Shown here one piece after another: positions 9,859 through 18,887 of a stretch of DNA of 64,000 nt. The notes below the pieces were generated by a model. That model saw only the letters and a program-made list of their open reading frames with translations. It was not told the origin of the DNA and ran no database searches. Numbering within the stretch: position 1 is the first letter of the stretch; the number at the start of each line of letters is the position of its first letter. A program made the position numbers and the translations under genes. Origin of the DNA: an uncultured beta proteobacterium (lineage in GTDB: Bacteria; Pseudomonadota; Gammaproteobacteria; Burkholderiales; Burkholderiaceae_C); NCBI GenBank assembly GCA_903832285.1, contig CAILAY010000172.1, forward strand, positions 1 through 64,000. Reading direction: 5' to 3'.

Positions 9859-10836
9859 ATGAGCACCTTGCCGAACGACTCGGACTACAGTTTTGCGGTC
9901 AACCTGATGCAGCACCTGGTGGTGCCGACATTCGTACTTGACCACGAAGGCAGGGTGCTGATCTGGAACAAGGCCTGCGAGCGCCTGACCGGCATTCCTG
10001 CCTCCGAAGTGCTGGGTACCAAGGAGCACTGGCGCGGTTTTTATGACTCGCCGCGGCCTTGCCTGGCGGATCTGGTAGTGCAGAACCGGGTCACCGAGAT
10101 GGCTGCGCTCTATGTTTCGCACGACGACGCCAACGCGCAGGCTTTTGGCGTACACGCCGAGAACTGGTGTGTGATGCCGCGCCTTGGCAGCCAGCTCTAC
10201 CTGGCCATTGATGCGGGCCCGATCTACGACGATCACGGCAAGCTGCTGGCGGTCGTGGAAACCTTGCGCGACATGTCCTCACACAAAAGGGCCCAGACCG
10301 AGCTCGAACGCATGGCCAGCCACGATGGGCTCACGGGCGTGGTGAACCGCCGTGGTTTTGATGACAAGCTGCAGCAGGAGTGGAGCCGTGCCTCCCGCGA
10401 AGCCCTGCCGTTGGCGCTGATCATGCTCGACGTCGATCACTTCAAACGCTTCAACGACAGCTATGGGCATCAGGCCGGTGACGAGTGCCTCAAGCAGATC
10501 GCAACCACGCTGACGCAGGCGCTATTGCGCCCGTTTGACGTGGTGGCCCGCTATGGCGGCGAAGAGTTCGCACTGATCCTGCCCTCCATCGACGCGGACG
10601 GCGCCAGCAAGGTGGCGCAGCGAATTTTGGACGCGGTGGCGGCATTGGGCATTCCCCACAGCGGCGCCGAAGACGGTCAGCACGTGACGGTGAGCCTGGG
10701 TGTCGCCGCTGCCACGCCCCACTCGGGCATGAGCCATGAACAGTTGATCCAGGAAGCCGACCGCGCGCTGTATCACGCGAAACACACTGGTCGCAATCGC
10801 GCCGTACTGCATTCGTCCCTGCCGGACCGAGCCTGA
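9859..10836 (+). CDS. PAS-GGDEF diguanylate cyclase
   Basis: Makes the second messenger c-di-GMP from two GTP. The 325-residue protein has an N-terminal PAS sensor (about 10-135; VPTFVLDHEGRVLIWNKACERLTG) and a C-terminal GGDEF domain. The active site reads RYGGEEF, and an RPFD inhibitory-site motif lies exactly five residues before GGEEF, so the enzyme is probably active and feedback-inhibited. No membrane segment is seen, so it is cytoplasmic. The ATG lies 2 bp after the allantoinase stop. It is convergent with the ketosynthase gene, 26 bp apart. Confidence 0.92.
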   Translation: MSTLPNDSDYSFAVNLMQHLVVPTFVLDHEGRVLIWNKACERLTGIPASEVLGTKEHWRGFYDSPRPCLADLVVQNRVTEMAALYVSHDDANAQAFGVHAENWCVMPRLGSQLYLAIDAGPIYDDHGKLLAVVETLRDMSSHKRAQTELERMASHDGLTGVVNRRGFDDKLQQEWSRASREALPLALIMLDVDHFKRFNDSYGHQAGDECLKQIATTLTQALLRPFDVVARYGGEEFALILPSIDADGASKVAQRILDAVAALGIPHSGAEDGQHVTVSLGVAAATPHSGMSHEQLIQEADRALYHAKHTGRNRAVLHSSLPDRA

Positions 10837-10862
10837 ACCATCGGCCTGTGCCGCTGCACCAC

Positions 10863-12089
10863 TCAGGCGCGGCTGAAAATCAGGGTCGCGTTGGTGCCAC
10901 CAAAGGCGAAGGAATTGCTGACAGCATGGCGCAGATCAGCGGCCCGCTCGCCCGAACCGAGCACGTGCCCCAGACCAATGCAGCGCGGGTCCAGTGCGAC
11001 CACGCCCTGGGTCGGTGGAATCTCGCAACGCTCCAGCGCCAGCACGGTCCACAGGGCTTCGAGGGCGCCAGCCGCACCCAGCAGATGCCCGTGCGCCGCC
11101 TTGGTCGAACTCACGCGCAGCGCGGACGCAGAGTCGCCCCAGACCTGGCACATCGCCTCGCACTCGACCACGTCACCCACCAGCGTGGCCGTGCCGTGGG
11201 CATTGCAATAGCCGACGTCGGACGGTGACAGCCCACTGGCGCGCAACGCGGCCCGCACCGTCGACACCTGTCCTGCCACATCGGGGTTGGTGAGATGGGT
11301 AGCGTCGCAGCGCACTGCGCTGCCGGCAAGCCAGGCACGCGCATTCTGGCCGCGCGCACGCAGATCTTCCTCGCGCTGCAGCACCATGAAGGCCGCTCCC
11401 TCACCCAGCACCAGCCCGGCGCGGTCGGCAGAGAACGGGCGACAGCTGTGGCGCACGTCATGCGCGTCGATGGGTGCGAGCGTGCGCAGCGCGTGCCAGG
11501 CAATGACGGTGCCGCGCACCAACAGCGCCTCGGCGCCACCGACCAGGGCGATGTCGATCTCGCCGCGGCGCAAGGCGTGCGCAGCCTCGCCGATCGCCAC
11601 GGCGCTCGATGCACAGGCCACGGCGTAGGTCAGCACCGGTCCCCGAATGCCGGTGTTGATGGCGATCACGGCAGCCGTGCCGTTCACCATGCCGGTGGGT
11701 ACGGTCAAGGGCGGAATGCGGTGCCCCGAGTAGAGCGCGGCATAAGCCGAATCCATCGTGCCCGCACCACCCATGCCGGTGCCCACGTACAGGCCCACGC
11801 GCTCCGCGTCGGGCCAGCCCGAGATGTTGGCATCGGCCAGGGCATGCCGCGCCGCGCCCAAAGCCATCTGGCTCACGCGCTCAGTGCCTACCTGGTGCAG
11901 CTTGCTGAGCACCGTTGCCGGATCAAAGACCACGGACGCAACGGGTAAATCGGGCACCCCCTGCCAGGACATGCTTTGAACCGCACTGTCGCCGGCCATG
12001 AGCCGCGTCCAGGCGACGTCCAGATGGTCGCCCAAGGGGCTGATCAGCCCCAGGCCGGCAACACCGATGCGTGAATCCCGGCTCGGCAT
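10863..12089 (-). CDS. Beta-ketoacyl-ACP synthase (FabF-like)
   Basis: Condensing enzyme of the KAS I/II type, 408 residues. The Cys-His-His triad is visible: Cys in VACASSA, His in NAHGTATLVGD and His in KAAHGHLLGAAG. The start MPSRDSRIGVAGLG at 12089 fits the family N-terminus. It is the third gene of a hydrolase-ACP-KAS operon and starts 4 bp after the ACP stop. A dedicated ACP beside it argues for a side pathway rather than housekeeping fatty-acid synthesis, where fabF sits with fabD, fabG and acpP. No ketoreductase, dehydratase or acyltransferase is adjacent, so the product is unknown. Confidence 0.9.
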   Translation of the reverse strand: MPSRDSRIGVAGLGLISPLGDHLDVAWTRLMAGDSAVQSMSWQGVPDLPVASVVFDPATVLSKLHQVGTERVSQMALGAARHALADANISGWPDAERVGLYVGTGMGGAGTMDSAYAALYSGHRIPPLTVPTGMVNGTAAVIAINTGIRGPVLTYAVACASSAVAIGEAAHALRRGEIDIALVGGAEALLVRGTVIAWHALRTLAPIDAHDVRHSCRPFSADRAGLVLGEGAAFMVLQREEDLRARGQNARAWLAGSAVRCDATHLTNPDVAGQVSTVRAALRASGLSPSDVGYCNAHGTATLVGDVVECEAMCQVWGDSASALRVSSTKAAHGHLLGAAGALEALWTVLALERCEIPPTQGVVALDPRCIGLGHVLGSGERAADLRHAVSNSFAFGGTNATLIFSRA

Positions 12090-12093
12090 GCGC

Positions 12094-12336
12094 TCAGGCG
12101 GTCTTGGCCGCCAGCAGGCCGTCCAGCATGGTCGCGAGTTCGCGCAAGGTGGTGACGGTGGCCAGCGCCTCGTCCGGCACCACCACGTGGAACTTGTCTT
12201 CGATCGCGAACAGCAATTCAGCCAGGGTGAGCGAGTCGACGTTGTAGGAGGCAAAAGGCTGGTCCGCATCGACCGTGGCGGGGTCGATGTCGTACTCCTG
12301 ATGAATCAGTTGCTTGAGTTGTTCGATGATGTCCAT
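12094..12336 (-). CDS. Acyl carrier protein
   Basis: An 80-residue acidic protein with the phosphopantetheine-attachment motif VDSLTLAELL (Ser35) in a four-helix carrier-protein pattern. It differs from the standard AcpP (usually GADSLD), consistent with a specialised carrier. It lies 2 bp after the hydrolase stop and 4 bp before the ketosynthase, so the three are clearly one transcription unit. It presumably holds the acyl chain extended by the neighbouring ketosynthase and perhaps released or transferred by the hydrolase. Confidence 0.93.
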   Translation of the reverse strand: MDIIEQLKQLIHQEYDIDPATVDADQPFASYNVDSLTLAELLFAIEDKFHVVVPDEALATVTTLRELATMLDGLLAAKTA

Positions 12337-12338
12337 GA

Positions 12339-13199
12339 TCAGGTACTGCGTATCGGGCTGATTTTGCCAGACCCCGCAGCGTCCTTGTTACGGAACGCAT
12401 CGGCATCAAGTGTGCGCGCCATGAAGCCTGCCAGCTCACTTGCCACGCGCTGGCGGTCGTTGTCGGCCGTGATCATATGGTAACTATCCTCCAGCACGGT
12501 CAGGCGCAGTTGCGTCTGGGGCACGCGCCCAAGCACCGCCTGCACACTCCCGAGCGAGCAAATCTCGTCCTCCCGCGCATGCAGGGCCAGCATCGGCAAA
12601 GTCTGTTGCGGCAGCACCGAGATGACATGGCGCGACAGGCGCTCGCTCTCGCGCACCACCTGCAGCGACACCTGCGCGGGACCCACGAGGCTGGCCTGTT
12701 CGGACTCCAGCTGGTGTCGCACCATTTGCCGCACGCGTTCATTCTTCAATCCATAGGGCGGGCGTTCACGCATCACGAAATGACGATCCAGATGCAGCAG
12801 ATAGGCCAGATGCCGCCCCCGGTACCACCAGGGAAGCGCCCAGCCGTCGTAGGAAAAAAGCGGCGAGAGCAGGGCCAGTCCGCGCAATCCGGGCAGCGGA
12901 CGCGCCGCCGCCACGGCCAGCGCCAACATCGCACCGGTGCACAACCCGCCCAGTACATAGGGCTCGGGTGATGGTCCCATCAAGCTTTGAATGCATTCGG
13001 CGGCGGAATCCACCCAATCCTGCCAGCGTGGCGTCCCGGCCAGTGAACCGTAGCTGTAGAGCTTCACTTCGGGCGTGACCAAGCCTACGCCGAGTCGGCG
13101 CAGCGGATGCACGATCATGCCAAATTCCTTGGGTGTGCTGGACAGGCCGTGGAGCATGACCAAACGATGCGGGGCCGCGATTTGCGGCTGTTGTGACAT
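12339..13199 (-). CDS. Alpha/beta hydrolase with a cysteine nucleophile box (G-L-C-T-G)
   Basis: A 286-residue alpha/beta hydrolase beginning RLVMLHGLSSTPKEF, an oxyanion-hole strand. The nucleophile elbow reads GGLCTGAML, so the usual Ser is Cys (codon TGC), as in polyhydroxyalkanoate synthases and dienelactone hydrolase. Asp and His candidates follow in LHAREDEICS and EDSYHMITADND, matching the monoacylglycerol-lipase layout. It is the first gene of the ACP-ketosynthase operon, so it may be a thioesterase or acyltransferase acting on the ACP-bound product. The Cys could also slow hydrolysis in favour of transfer. The role is inferred from context only. Confidence 0.78.
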   Translation of the reverse strand: MSQQPQIAAPHRLVMLHGLSSTPKEFGMIVHPLRRLGVGLVTPEVKLYSYGSLAGTPRWQDWVDSAAECIQSLMGPSPEPYVLGGLCTGAMLALAVAAARPLPGLRGLALLSPLFSYDGWALPWWYRGRHLAYLLHLDRHFVMRERPPYGLKNERVRQMVRHQLESEQASLVGPAQVSLQVVRESERLSRHVISVLPQQTLPMLALHAREDEICSLGSVQAVLGRVPQTQLRLTVLEDSYHMITADNDRQRVASELAGFMARTLDADAFRNKDAAGSGKISPIRST

Positions 13200-13335
13200 G
13201 GGTGAATCGGTCGTTGAAAAAATGGAAAAAGCGCGTCGCGTTCAGGACGGCGCCACCATGACGGGCTGGTGGTCGATTCTCGCACTCTCGGTACAGCGTC
13301 TTCGGCAAGATTGGCGGCTTGACCCTGCTTTACGC

Positions 13336-14205
13336 TCAGCCTTTGGTGCCCGCCTCGGTACGCTTGCCGCCGCGCATGAGTGTCAGTGCGAGCAGGGCCG
13401 ACGCCACCATCAGGAACAGGCTGACGGCATTGAGCACCGGCGTGGCGCCTTCGCGCATGCGGCCGTACATCATCACTGTCAACGGTGGATCCGACCCCAC
13501 CAGCATGAGCGTGGTGTTGAAGTTCTCGAACGACATCAGGAACGAGATCGCGGCCGCGCCGATCAGCGCCGGTTGCAGATACGGCAGCGTGATGGTGGTA
13601 AACACGGCGGCGCGGGTAGCGCCCAGGTTGTAGGCGGCGTCTTCCAACGTGACATCAAAGCGTTTGAGCCGCGCCGTGATGGTGAGCGTGGCGATGGACA
13701 CGATGTAGGAGAACTGCCCCAGAATCACCAGCGACAAGCCGGGACGCAAAAAATCCAGTTCCAGACCCCACACGTCGTCTGCCAGATTGGCGATGCGGCT
13801 GGCGAAGGCCAGGATGGAAATGCCCAGAATCACGCCCGGAATCACCAGCGGCGCCAGCATCAAAAGTGACAGTGCCTGCTTGCCGCGAAACTGCGTGCGC
13901 TCGATCAGGAAGGCATTGGCGGTACCCACCAGCACCGACAGCACCGTCACCCAGCAGGCCACCACCACGCTGGTCCACAGGCTGCCCAGCATCGCCTTGT
14001 CGGCAAAGAGGCCACGGCGTCCGGCCTGGCTGCTCCAGAACCAGTCCAGCGTGAAACCGCGCCAGGGCGGTGCCGGATAGGGCGCGTCATTGAAGGCGAA
14101 CACCGCCACGATCACCAGCGGCAGGAACAGGAAGGCGAAGAAGAGCACGGCATAGACCACGGTGCTCGCGCGCAACCAGGCGGGGCGGGGCAGTGACGGG
14201 ATCAT
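13336..14205 (-). CDS. ABC polyamine-type importer permease (PotC/PotI-like)
   Basis: Inner-membrane permease, 289 residues, of a spermidine/putrescine-class importer. Six hydrophobic segments are visible. The EAA loop (LEDAAYNLGATRAAVFTTITLP) contacts the ATPase. The start at 14205 overlaps the stop of the other permease gene (ATGA), which decides it over the longer open frame upstream. It is the last gene of the substrate-binding protein, ATPase, permease, permease operon. The 136 bp beyond it, up to the hydrolase gene, hold nothing I recognise. Confidence 0.9.
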   Translation of the reverse strand: MIPSLPRPAWLRASTVVYAVLFFAFLFLPLVIVAVFAFNDAPYPAPPWRGFTLDWFWSSQAGRRGLFADKAMLGSLWTSVVVACWVTVLSVLVGTANAFLIERTQFRGKQALSLLMLAPLVIPGVILGISILAFASRIANLADDVWGLELDFLRPGLSLVILGQFSYIVSIATLTITARLKRFDVTLEDAAYNLGATRAAVFTTITLPYLQPALIGAAAISFLMSFENFNTTLMLVGSDPPLTVMMYGRMREGATPVLNAVSLFLMVASALLALTLMRGGKRTEAGTKG

Positions 14206-15089
14206 GACTTTTGCATCACTTCGCCGAATTTCTGACCGCTCAGTTTGAGACCCAGCCAGACGATGACCGTGGACAATCCCAGCAGCAGAAAACCGAATGC
14301 CGCGCCCTGCTCCCAGTTGAAGCGGGTGATGAACTGCGTATAGATCTGCTCCGTGAACCACTGCGAGTTCTTGCCACCAAGCAGGGTGGGCGTGAGGTAG
14401 TTGCCCAGGGTGAGCATGAACACCACGATGCAGCCCGCGACGATGCCGGGGGCCGCATGCGGGATCACGATTCTGCGCAGGATGTCCCAGCCGTTGCCGC
14501 CCAGGTCATAAGCCGCCTCAATCAATGAATCGTCCAGACTTTCGAGCGCGCTGATGAGCGGCACCACCATGAACAGCATCGAGGTGTACACCAGCCCCAC
14601 CAGGATGGTGGCGTCGTGATAGAGCATCTCCACCGGTGCGGGTGTCGCGCCCAGCCACACCAGAAAAGCCGGCAGCACACCGGACTCGCGCAACAGGATC
14701 ATCCAGCCCAGGGTGCGCACGGTTTCACTCACCCAGAATGGAATCAGGCACAGCACGAACATCATGGACTTGACTCGCCCGCGGGCCAGCTTGGCAATCG
14801 TCCAGGCGATCGGAAAAGCCATCAGCAGTGTCACCGCCGTCGCCATGATCGACATCAGCGCGGTGCGCACAAAGGTGTGCCAGTACAACGGCTCCTGGAC
14901 AAAGGTCTGGTATTGCGCCAGGCTGGCCTCATAGACCCGTGGCGCGATGCGCGCGCGCAGCGACAGGATGCCCAATTCCACGTGCGGCAACAGGATCAGG
15001 CTGAGCAACCACAGTAACGCCGGGGCCAGCAACAGCATCAGCGTCAGGCGCGCCTGCGCCTGGTTGCTGTCAGAGTTTTGCGTCGCCAT
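14202..15089 (-). CDS. ABC polyamine-type importer permease (PotB/PotH-like)
   Basis: Inner-membrane permease, 295 residues, partner of the PotC-like protein. The N-terminus MATQNSDSNQ leads into a first membrane helix (LMLLLAPALLWLLSLILLP); five more follow, with an EAA loop LIEAAYDLGGNGWDILRRI. The start at 15089 lies inside the end of the ATPase gene (20 bp overlap). A GKNSQWFTEQIYTQF periplasmic loop is typical of PotB/PotH. Substrate specificity depends on the binding protein and could be putrescine, spermidine or another cation. Confidence 0.9.
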   Translation of the reverse strand: MATQNSDSNQAQARLTLMLLLAPALLWLLSLILLPHVELGILSLRARIAPRVYEASLAQYQTFVQEPLYWHTFVRTALMSIMATAVTLLMAFPIAWTIAKLARGRVKSMMFVLCLIPFWVSETVRTLGWMILLRESGVLPAFLVWLGATPAPVEMLYHDATILVGLVYTSMLFMVVPLISALESLDDSLIEAAYDLGGNGWDILRRIVIPHAAPGIVAGCIVVFMLTLGNYLTPTLLGGKNSQWFTEQIYTQFITRFNWEQGAAFGFLLLGLSTVIVWLGLKLSGQKFGEVMQKS

Positions 15090-16251
15090 GGCCGGCCGCA
15101 AAACACACGGCACGCTGTGGATCAAAACCGAAAACCACGGCCTCACCCACCACCAGATCGGACAGATGCCCGGTCTGTGGCAAAGCGATGCGGAATTCCG
15201 TGTGCGAGCTTTCCTCGCGCACCAGCACGGCCGAATTGGCGCCGTCAAACAGCAAGTTCTCGATGTGGGCCCGGTAGTGCGGCACACCGTTATCGGAAAA
15301 CACCGCGGCATTGCGCGCCACGCTGGCGACTTCAGGTCGCACAAATGCCTCCACCGTGTCACCCACGCTGACCGTGCCGATGGCGCGCGCCGCCAGTGCC
15401 AGTCCCTGCTCGCTGGTGAGCGTCGCCAGTCCCTCATTCACTTGCGTGACGCGACCCCTGACGGGGTTGTTGGCGCCGACGAATCCGGCCACGAACGGCG
15501 TCTGCGGTTCGTAGTAAAGCTCTTGCGGCGTACCCACCTGCTCGAACCGTCCCTGGTTCATCACCGCCACATGATCGGACAGCACCAGCGCTTCTGACTG
15601 GTCGTGCGTGATGTAGACAAAGGTCGTGCCGAACGACGCCTGCAACTGCTTGAGTTCGATCTTCATGTGTTCGCGCAATTTCAGATCGAGTGCGCCCAGC
15701 GGCTCATCCAGCAGCAGCAGCGTGGGCTCCAGAACAAGGCTGCGGGCGATCGCCACGCGCTGCTTCTGCCCGCCCGAGAGCTGATCGACGCGCTTGTCTT
15801 GCGCGCCGGGCAAGCTCACACGCTCCAGCATTTCACCCACGCGACGTTTGATTTCGTCCCTGGTCACTCCACGCCTGGACAGGCCGTAGGCGACGTTTTC
15901 GCCCACGCTCATCATGGGAAAAAGTGCCAGGTGCTGAAACACCATGTTCACCGGGCGCCGGTTGGGCGGCACATCGTGCATGTCCTTGCCACCGATGCGG
16001 ATGTCGCCCGAATCCGGACTCAGAAACCCCGCCACCATGCGCAGCAGCGTGGTCTTGCCGCAGCCCGAGGGACCCAGGATGGAGAAGAAGCTGCCCCGCT
16101 GAACCGTGAACGACAGATCGTCCACGGCGACAAAGCCGCCAAAGCGCTTTGCCAGGTGATGGGCCTCAAGGTCAGGCTGCGCCACCCCAGGGGCTGTGGC
16201 ACTCAAAGGGCAATTTCCCGCCGGGCCGCCCCAAGGGAAATTAACCCCCAC
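15070..16251 (-). CDS. ABC polyamine-type importer ATP-binding protein (PotA/PotG-like)
   Basis: ATPase of the importer, 393 residues if read from the GTG at 16251. It has Walker A GPSGCGKTT, the signature LSGGQKQRVAIARSL, Walker B LLLLDEPLGALD and a C-terminal TOBE domain (from about residue 270). The start is uncertain: neither the GTG at 16251 nor a second in-frame GTG at 16185 (VAQPDLEAHHLAKRFGG) has a good ribosome site. The later one would leave the inverted repeat at 16212-16242 in non-coding DNA, which I find slightly more natural. It is the second gene of the operon after the binding protein. Confidence 0.88.
   Translation of the reverse strand: MGVNFPWGGPAGNCPLSATAPGVAQPDLEAHHLAKRFGGFVAVDDLSFTVQRGSFFSILGPSGCGKTTLLRMVAGFLSPDSGDIRIGGKDMHDVPPNRRPVNMVFQHLALFPMMSVGENVAYGLSRRGVTRDEIKRRVGEMLERVSLPGAQDKRVDQLSGGQKQRVAIARSLVLEPTLLLLDEPLGALDLKLREHMKIELKQLQASFGTTFVYITHDQSEALVLSDHVAVMNQGRFEQVGTPQELYYEPQTPFVAGFVGANNPVRGRVTQVNEGLATLTSEQGLALAARAIGTVSVGDTVEAFVRPEVASVARNAAVFSDNGVPHYRAHIENLLFDGANSAVLVREESSHTEFRIALPQTGHLSDLVVGEAVVFGFDPQRAVCFAAGHGDAKL
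16212..16242. repeat. Perfect 8-bp inverted repeat between binding-protein and ATPase genes
   Basis: AATTTCCC (16212-16219) and GGGAAATT (16235-16242) flank a 15-base GC-rich loop. It lies where the message passes from the binding-protein gene to the ATPase gene. Such hairpins often stabilise or attenuate the message so that the binding protein is made in excess. No T-run follows on the minus strand, so it is not a classical terminator. Confidence 0.4.
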
Positions 16252-16292
16252 GGGTGGCAGAAAGGACGCATAGTGCCGAACGTGGGGGTCAC

Positions 16293-17360
16293 TTAATTGG
16301 CTGCCTTGATGCGGTCCAGCACGCGGCCTTCGATGTCTTCAATGCCGGCGGGAACAGCGGGATACCACTTCACATTCTTCAGGGCAGCCTCAGGGAAGCT
16401 GGCAGCGAACTGGGCCTTGAGCGTAGGCGAGGCCAACTGGTCCGCGCCCTTGGAGGCGGTGAAGTTGCCGGCCGATGCGCCCACCTTGGCGGCGATCTCA
16501 GGGCGCATGTTGAAATTGATCCAGGCGTAAGCGGCGGCGTCGTTCTTGCCCTTGGCCGGAATGGCGAAGGTGTCAATCCAGCCCAGTGCGCCCGCCTTGG
16601 GAGCGATGAACTGAATTTCAGGCTTCTCGCTGTTGAGCTTCCAGCCGCCCGTATCCCACATCATGGCGCCCACGATTTCGCCGGTGCGCATGCCGTTGAG
16701 CAACTGGTCCTTGTTGTCCCAATAGAACTTGAGATTGGACTTGCAGGCGATCATGGTCTTGCCGACTTCGTCCATCAGTGCGCCATAGGCCTTGGCATCG
16801 TTGTAAAGCGCAAATGGATCCTTGCCGGCAGCGAAGGCAAAGGCCAGCAACGTGGGCCGTTTCAGGCGCACGGCGGCTTTGCCCTTGACGTCGGCGCGGC
16901 ACAGATCGGGGTAGTCGGCCATCTTGGTGAGCTTGGTGTTGACCACCAGGCCGTCGGTACCCCAGATGTGGGGCAGACCGTAAACCTTGCCTGCCAGCGT
17001 GGTGTTCTTCTTGGTCGCTTCCAGCATGGAGGGGATGAACAATTCGGCCTTGAGCTTGCTCAGGTCCATGGGTTTGTAGATGCCGAACTCCTGCTGCGGT
17101 CCGGTGATACGGTCTTGCGACGGTTGTGCCAGATCGAAACCGGCGCCACCCGTGGCGCGCAACTTGGAGATCATCTCTTCGTTGTTGGACAGCGTGAGCT
17201 CGACCTTGTAGCCGCTTTCCTTTTCAAACTGCGCCACCACGTCGGCGGGCGCGTAATCGGCCCAGGTCAGAAGGCGCAGGGTCTTTTCCTGGGCCAGCGC
17301 AGAGCCCGTCAGTCCGAGCGCGAGCGCGCAGACAGCAATCAGGGTACGGTGAGTTTTCAT
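16293..17360 (-). CDS. Polyamine-type ABC importer periplasmic binding protein (PotD/PotF-like)
   Basis: Periplasmic solute-binding protein, 355 residues. A Sec signal (hydrophobic core ALALGLTGSALA, cleaved before QEK) is followed by the PotD/PotF pattern: LRLLTWADYAP, a FEKESGYKVELT strand, LPHIWGTDGLVVNT, a GAMMWDTGGW region and an IDTFAIPAKGKN hinge. It is the first gene of the importer operon. About 160 bp of upstream DNA (17361-17521) separate it from the next gene and should hold its promoter; I could not pick a convincing one. Ligand is probably a polyamine, by family only. Confidence 0.9.
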   Translation of the reverse strand: MKTHRTLIAVCALALGLTGSALAQEKTLRLLTWADYAPADVVAQFEKESGYKVELTLSNNEEMISKLRATGGAGFDLAQPSQDRITGPQQEFGIYKPMDLSKLKAELFIPSMLEATKKNTTLAGKVYGLPHIWGTDGLVVNTKLTKMADYPDLCRADVKGKAAVRLKRPTLLAFAFAAGKDPFALYNDAKAYGALMDEVGKTMIACKSNLKFYWDNKDQLLNGMRTGEIVGAMMWDTGGWKLNSEKPEIQFIAPKAGALGWIDTFAIPAKGKNDAAAYAWINFNMRPEIAAKVGASAGNFTASKGADQLASPTLKAQFAASFPEAALKNVKWYPAVPAGIEDIEGRVLDRIKAAN

Positions 17361-17521
17361 AGGTGTTTCCTTGGATGAAGTGGACAGCGTAAATGTTATC
17401 CGGTCGGTGGCAAGCAGTCGCGCTGGATGCTACCGCACGAAGATGGCATTTTCATGTCAGTTCTATGACAATGACAGGGTGTTTTCCCTAGCCATCAGGC
17501 CGACTCCGGACCGCGTCAATG

Positions 17522-17986
17522 TCAGCGCTGGTTTGGAGGCGGCACCGCCTTGTCGGAGGTGTCCTGCATGCCGTCGAGTGGCACTTCCAGGTAGGCGGCA
17601 GCTTGCTCGGGCTGCAGGCCATAAACGAAGGAGAATTCGTGGCTGCCGAGCATGCCTCGCCCCATGCCGCTGAGCGGTGACAGTGATCGAAAGTTCACTT
17701 TTGCGGTGAGCCCGTTGCTGCACGAAAAGTCGATCCAGCCATGGTTGCTGGAGCTGAAGCGCAACGGACCAAAGCAGGTCAGACCTGGCCCGGCACTGCT
17801 TTGCAGCACCACGTTGGCTTCGCGCTCCTTTGTGAAACTCGCCTGACCGCGCAGGACGCGCCCGTCCACCACCGCGATGGCCTTCGCGTCCGACGCCAAC
17901 CAGCCGTCTAACTTTTCGCCCACGCTGGCGCAACCAGTTAAAAGAAACGCCGCAAAACAGGCGAGGGAAATATAGATGCGCGACAC
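17522..17986 (-). CDS. Hypothetical lipoprotein
   Basis: A 154-residue product with a lipoprotein signal ending LLTGC (Cys19). The GTG start at 17986 is chosen because an AAAGGAAC ribosome site precedes it by six bases; an ATG 36 bp upstream has none. The mature part is unfamiliar, with a DGRVLRGQASFTKE segment, two internal Cys (LTCFGPL and FSCSNG) that could pair, and a Pro/Asn-rich end. It starts 19 bp after the ProQ-like gene's stop and may share its message. No function can be given. Confidence 0.7.
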   Translation of the reverse strand: MSRIYISLACFAAFLLTGCASVGEKLDGWLASDAKAIAVVDGRVLRGQASFTKEREANVVLQSSAGPGLTCFGPLRFSSSNHGWIDFSCSNGLTAKVNFRSLSPLSGMGRGMLGSHEFSFVYGLQPEQAAAYLEVPLDGMQDTSDKAVPPPNQR

Positions 17987-18005
17987 GATGTTCCTTTGAT
18001 TGAGC

Positions 18006-18674
18006 CTACAAACCCGGATCACGCCCGGGTACTTTGATCGCAGCGCTCACATCGCGCGGGTCCAACCCGTACATATCGGCAAACTCCACCACAGTCTTGC
18101 CACTGCTCTCGAAGGCCCGAACCAGGGCGTCCTGCCTGGCCACTTTCTGGTCGCGCTCGGCCAGCGCATCCTCCAGCGCCTGATTCGCCCCGGCGTCCTG
18201 GGTCTGGCACTTTGCCAGGTAATCCTGCCGAGTCAGACCCGAAGCCTCGAACGCAACAATCAGTTGCCTGCGCAGTTTGGGTCGCAAGTCTTCCTGGGTG
18301 CGACCCTGGCGCCTGCAAAACAATTCCATGATGGCATGGTGCACATGCTCGGGCGCCACAGCTTCAGTCGCTGCCCCCTGCAGGTCGTGCCGCATCTTTC
18401 CCGCTGCGACGCATTGCAGGTAACGCGTCGAACGGGTGTGCACACCAAGCGCAGCCTTGAGCACCTCACGCTCGAACAGTTCAGGATGCGCCGCCATCAG
18501 ATCCTGATAGATCCCGAGTTTGAGCGGTAAAAACTCTGCGCCAAAAAGATGCGGATAGAGTTCGAACAGCTTTTCCAGCGCCGGTTGAGCCGCGGCTGAG
18601 CGAGACGGTTTACTGGACGTTTTCGGCGTCGGCTCAGACTCGCTGATGGGTACTTCTGCAGTAGATGGGATCAT
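18006..18674 (-). CDS. ProQ/FinO-domain RNA-binding protein
   Basis: A ProQ/FinO-family RNA chaperone, 222 residues, likely binding structured 3' ends and small RNAs. A Ser/Thr/Pro-rich N-terminus of about 30 residues precedes the FinO core: LEKLFELYPHLFGAEFLPLKLGIYQDL and then HTRSTRYLQCVAAGKMRHDL, which holds the conserved basic patch. The C-terminal 80 residues are charged, with predicted helices. A TTG-start extension to 18707 was rejected because that TTGACA is a good -35 element and the ATG at 18674 gives the usual N-terminus. It is divergent from the nitronate monooxygenase gene across about 210 bp. Confidence 0.85.
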   Translation of the reverse strand: MIPSTAEVPISESEPTPKTSSKPSRSAAAQPALEKLFELYPHLFGAEFLPLKLGIYQDLMAAHPELFEREVLKAALGVHTRSTRYLQCVAAGKMRHDLQGAATEAVAPEHVHHAIMELFCRRQGRTQEDLRPKLRRQLIVAFEASGLTRQDYLAKCQTQDAGANQALEDALAERDQKVARQDALVRAFESSGKTVVEFADMYGLDPRDVSAAIKVPGRDPGL

Positions 18675-18887
18675 GAATTTGGAAGAAGGAGCAGCCCCGA
18701 TTGTCAACCAATTGGCCAGGCCGGCAATCAGGCGGATTGCCTACGCGGGGCGCGGCGACCGCAAAAATCCTGCCCCTGTCACCAATAAGCCCAATGGATG
18801 GTGCGAAAATGCCCGCGATCGGACGATTCGTGCGCCCCTTGAGCCACCGTGCACACTGCGCCGCCCGACCCCATGACAAGGACTGTG

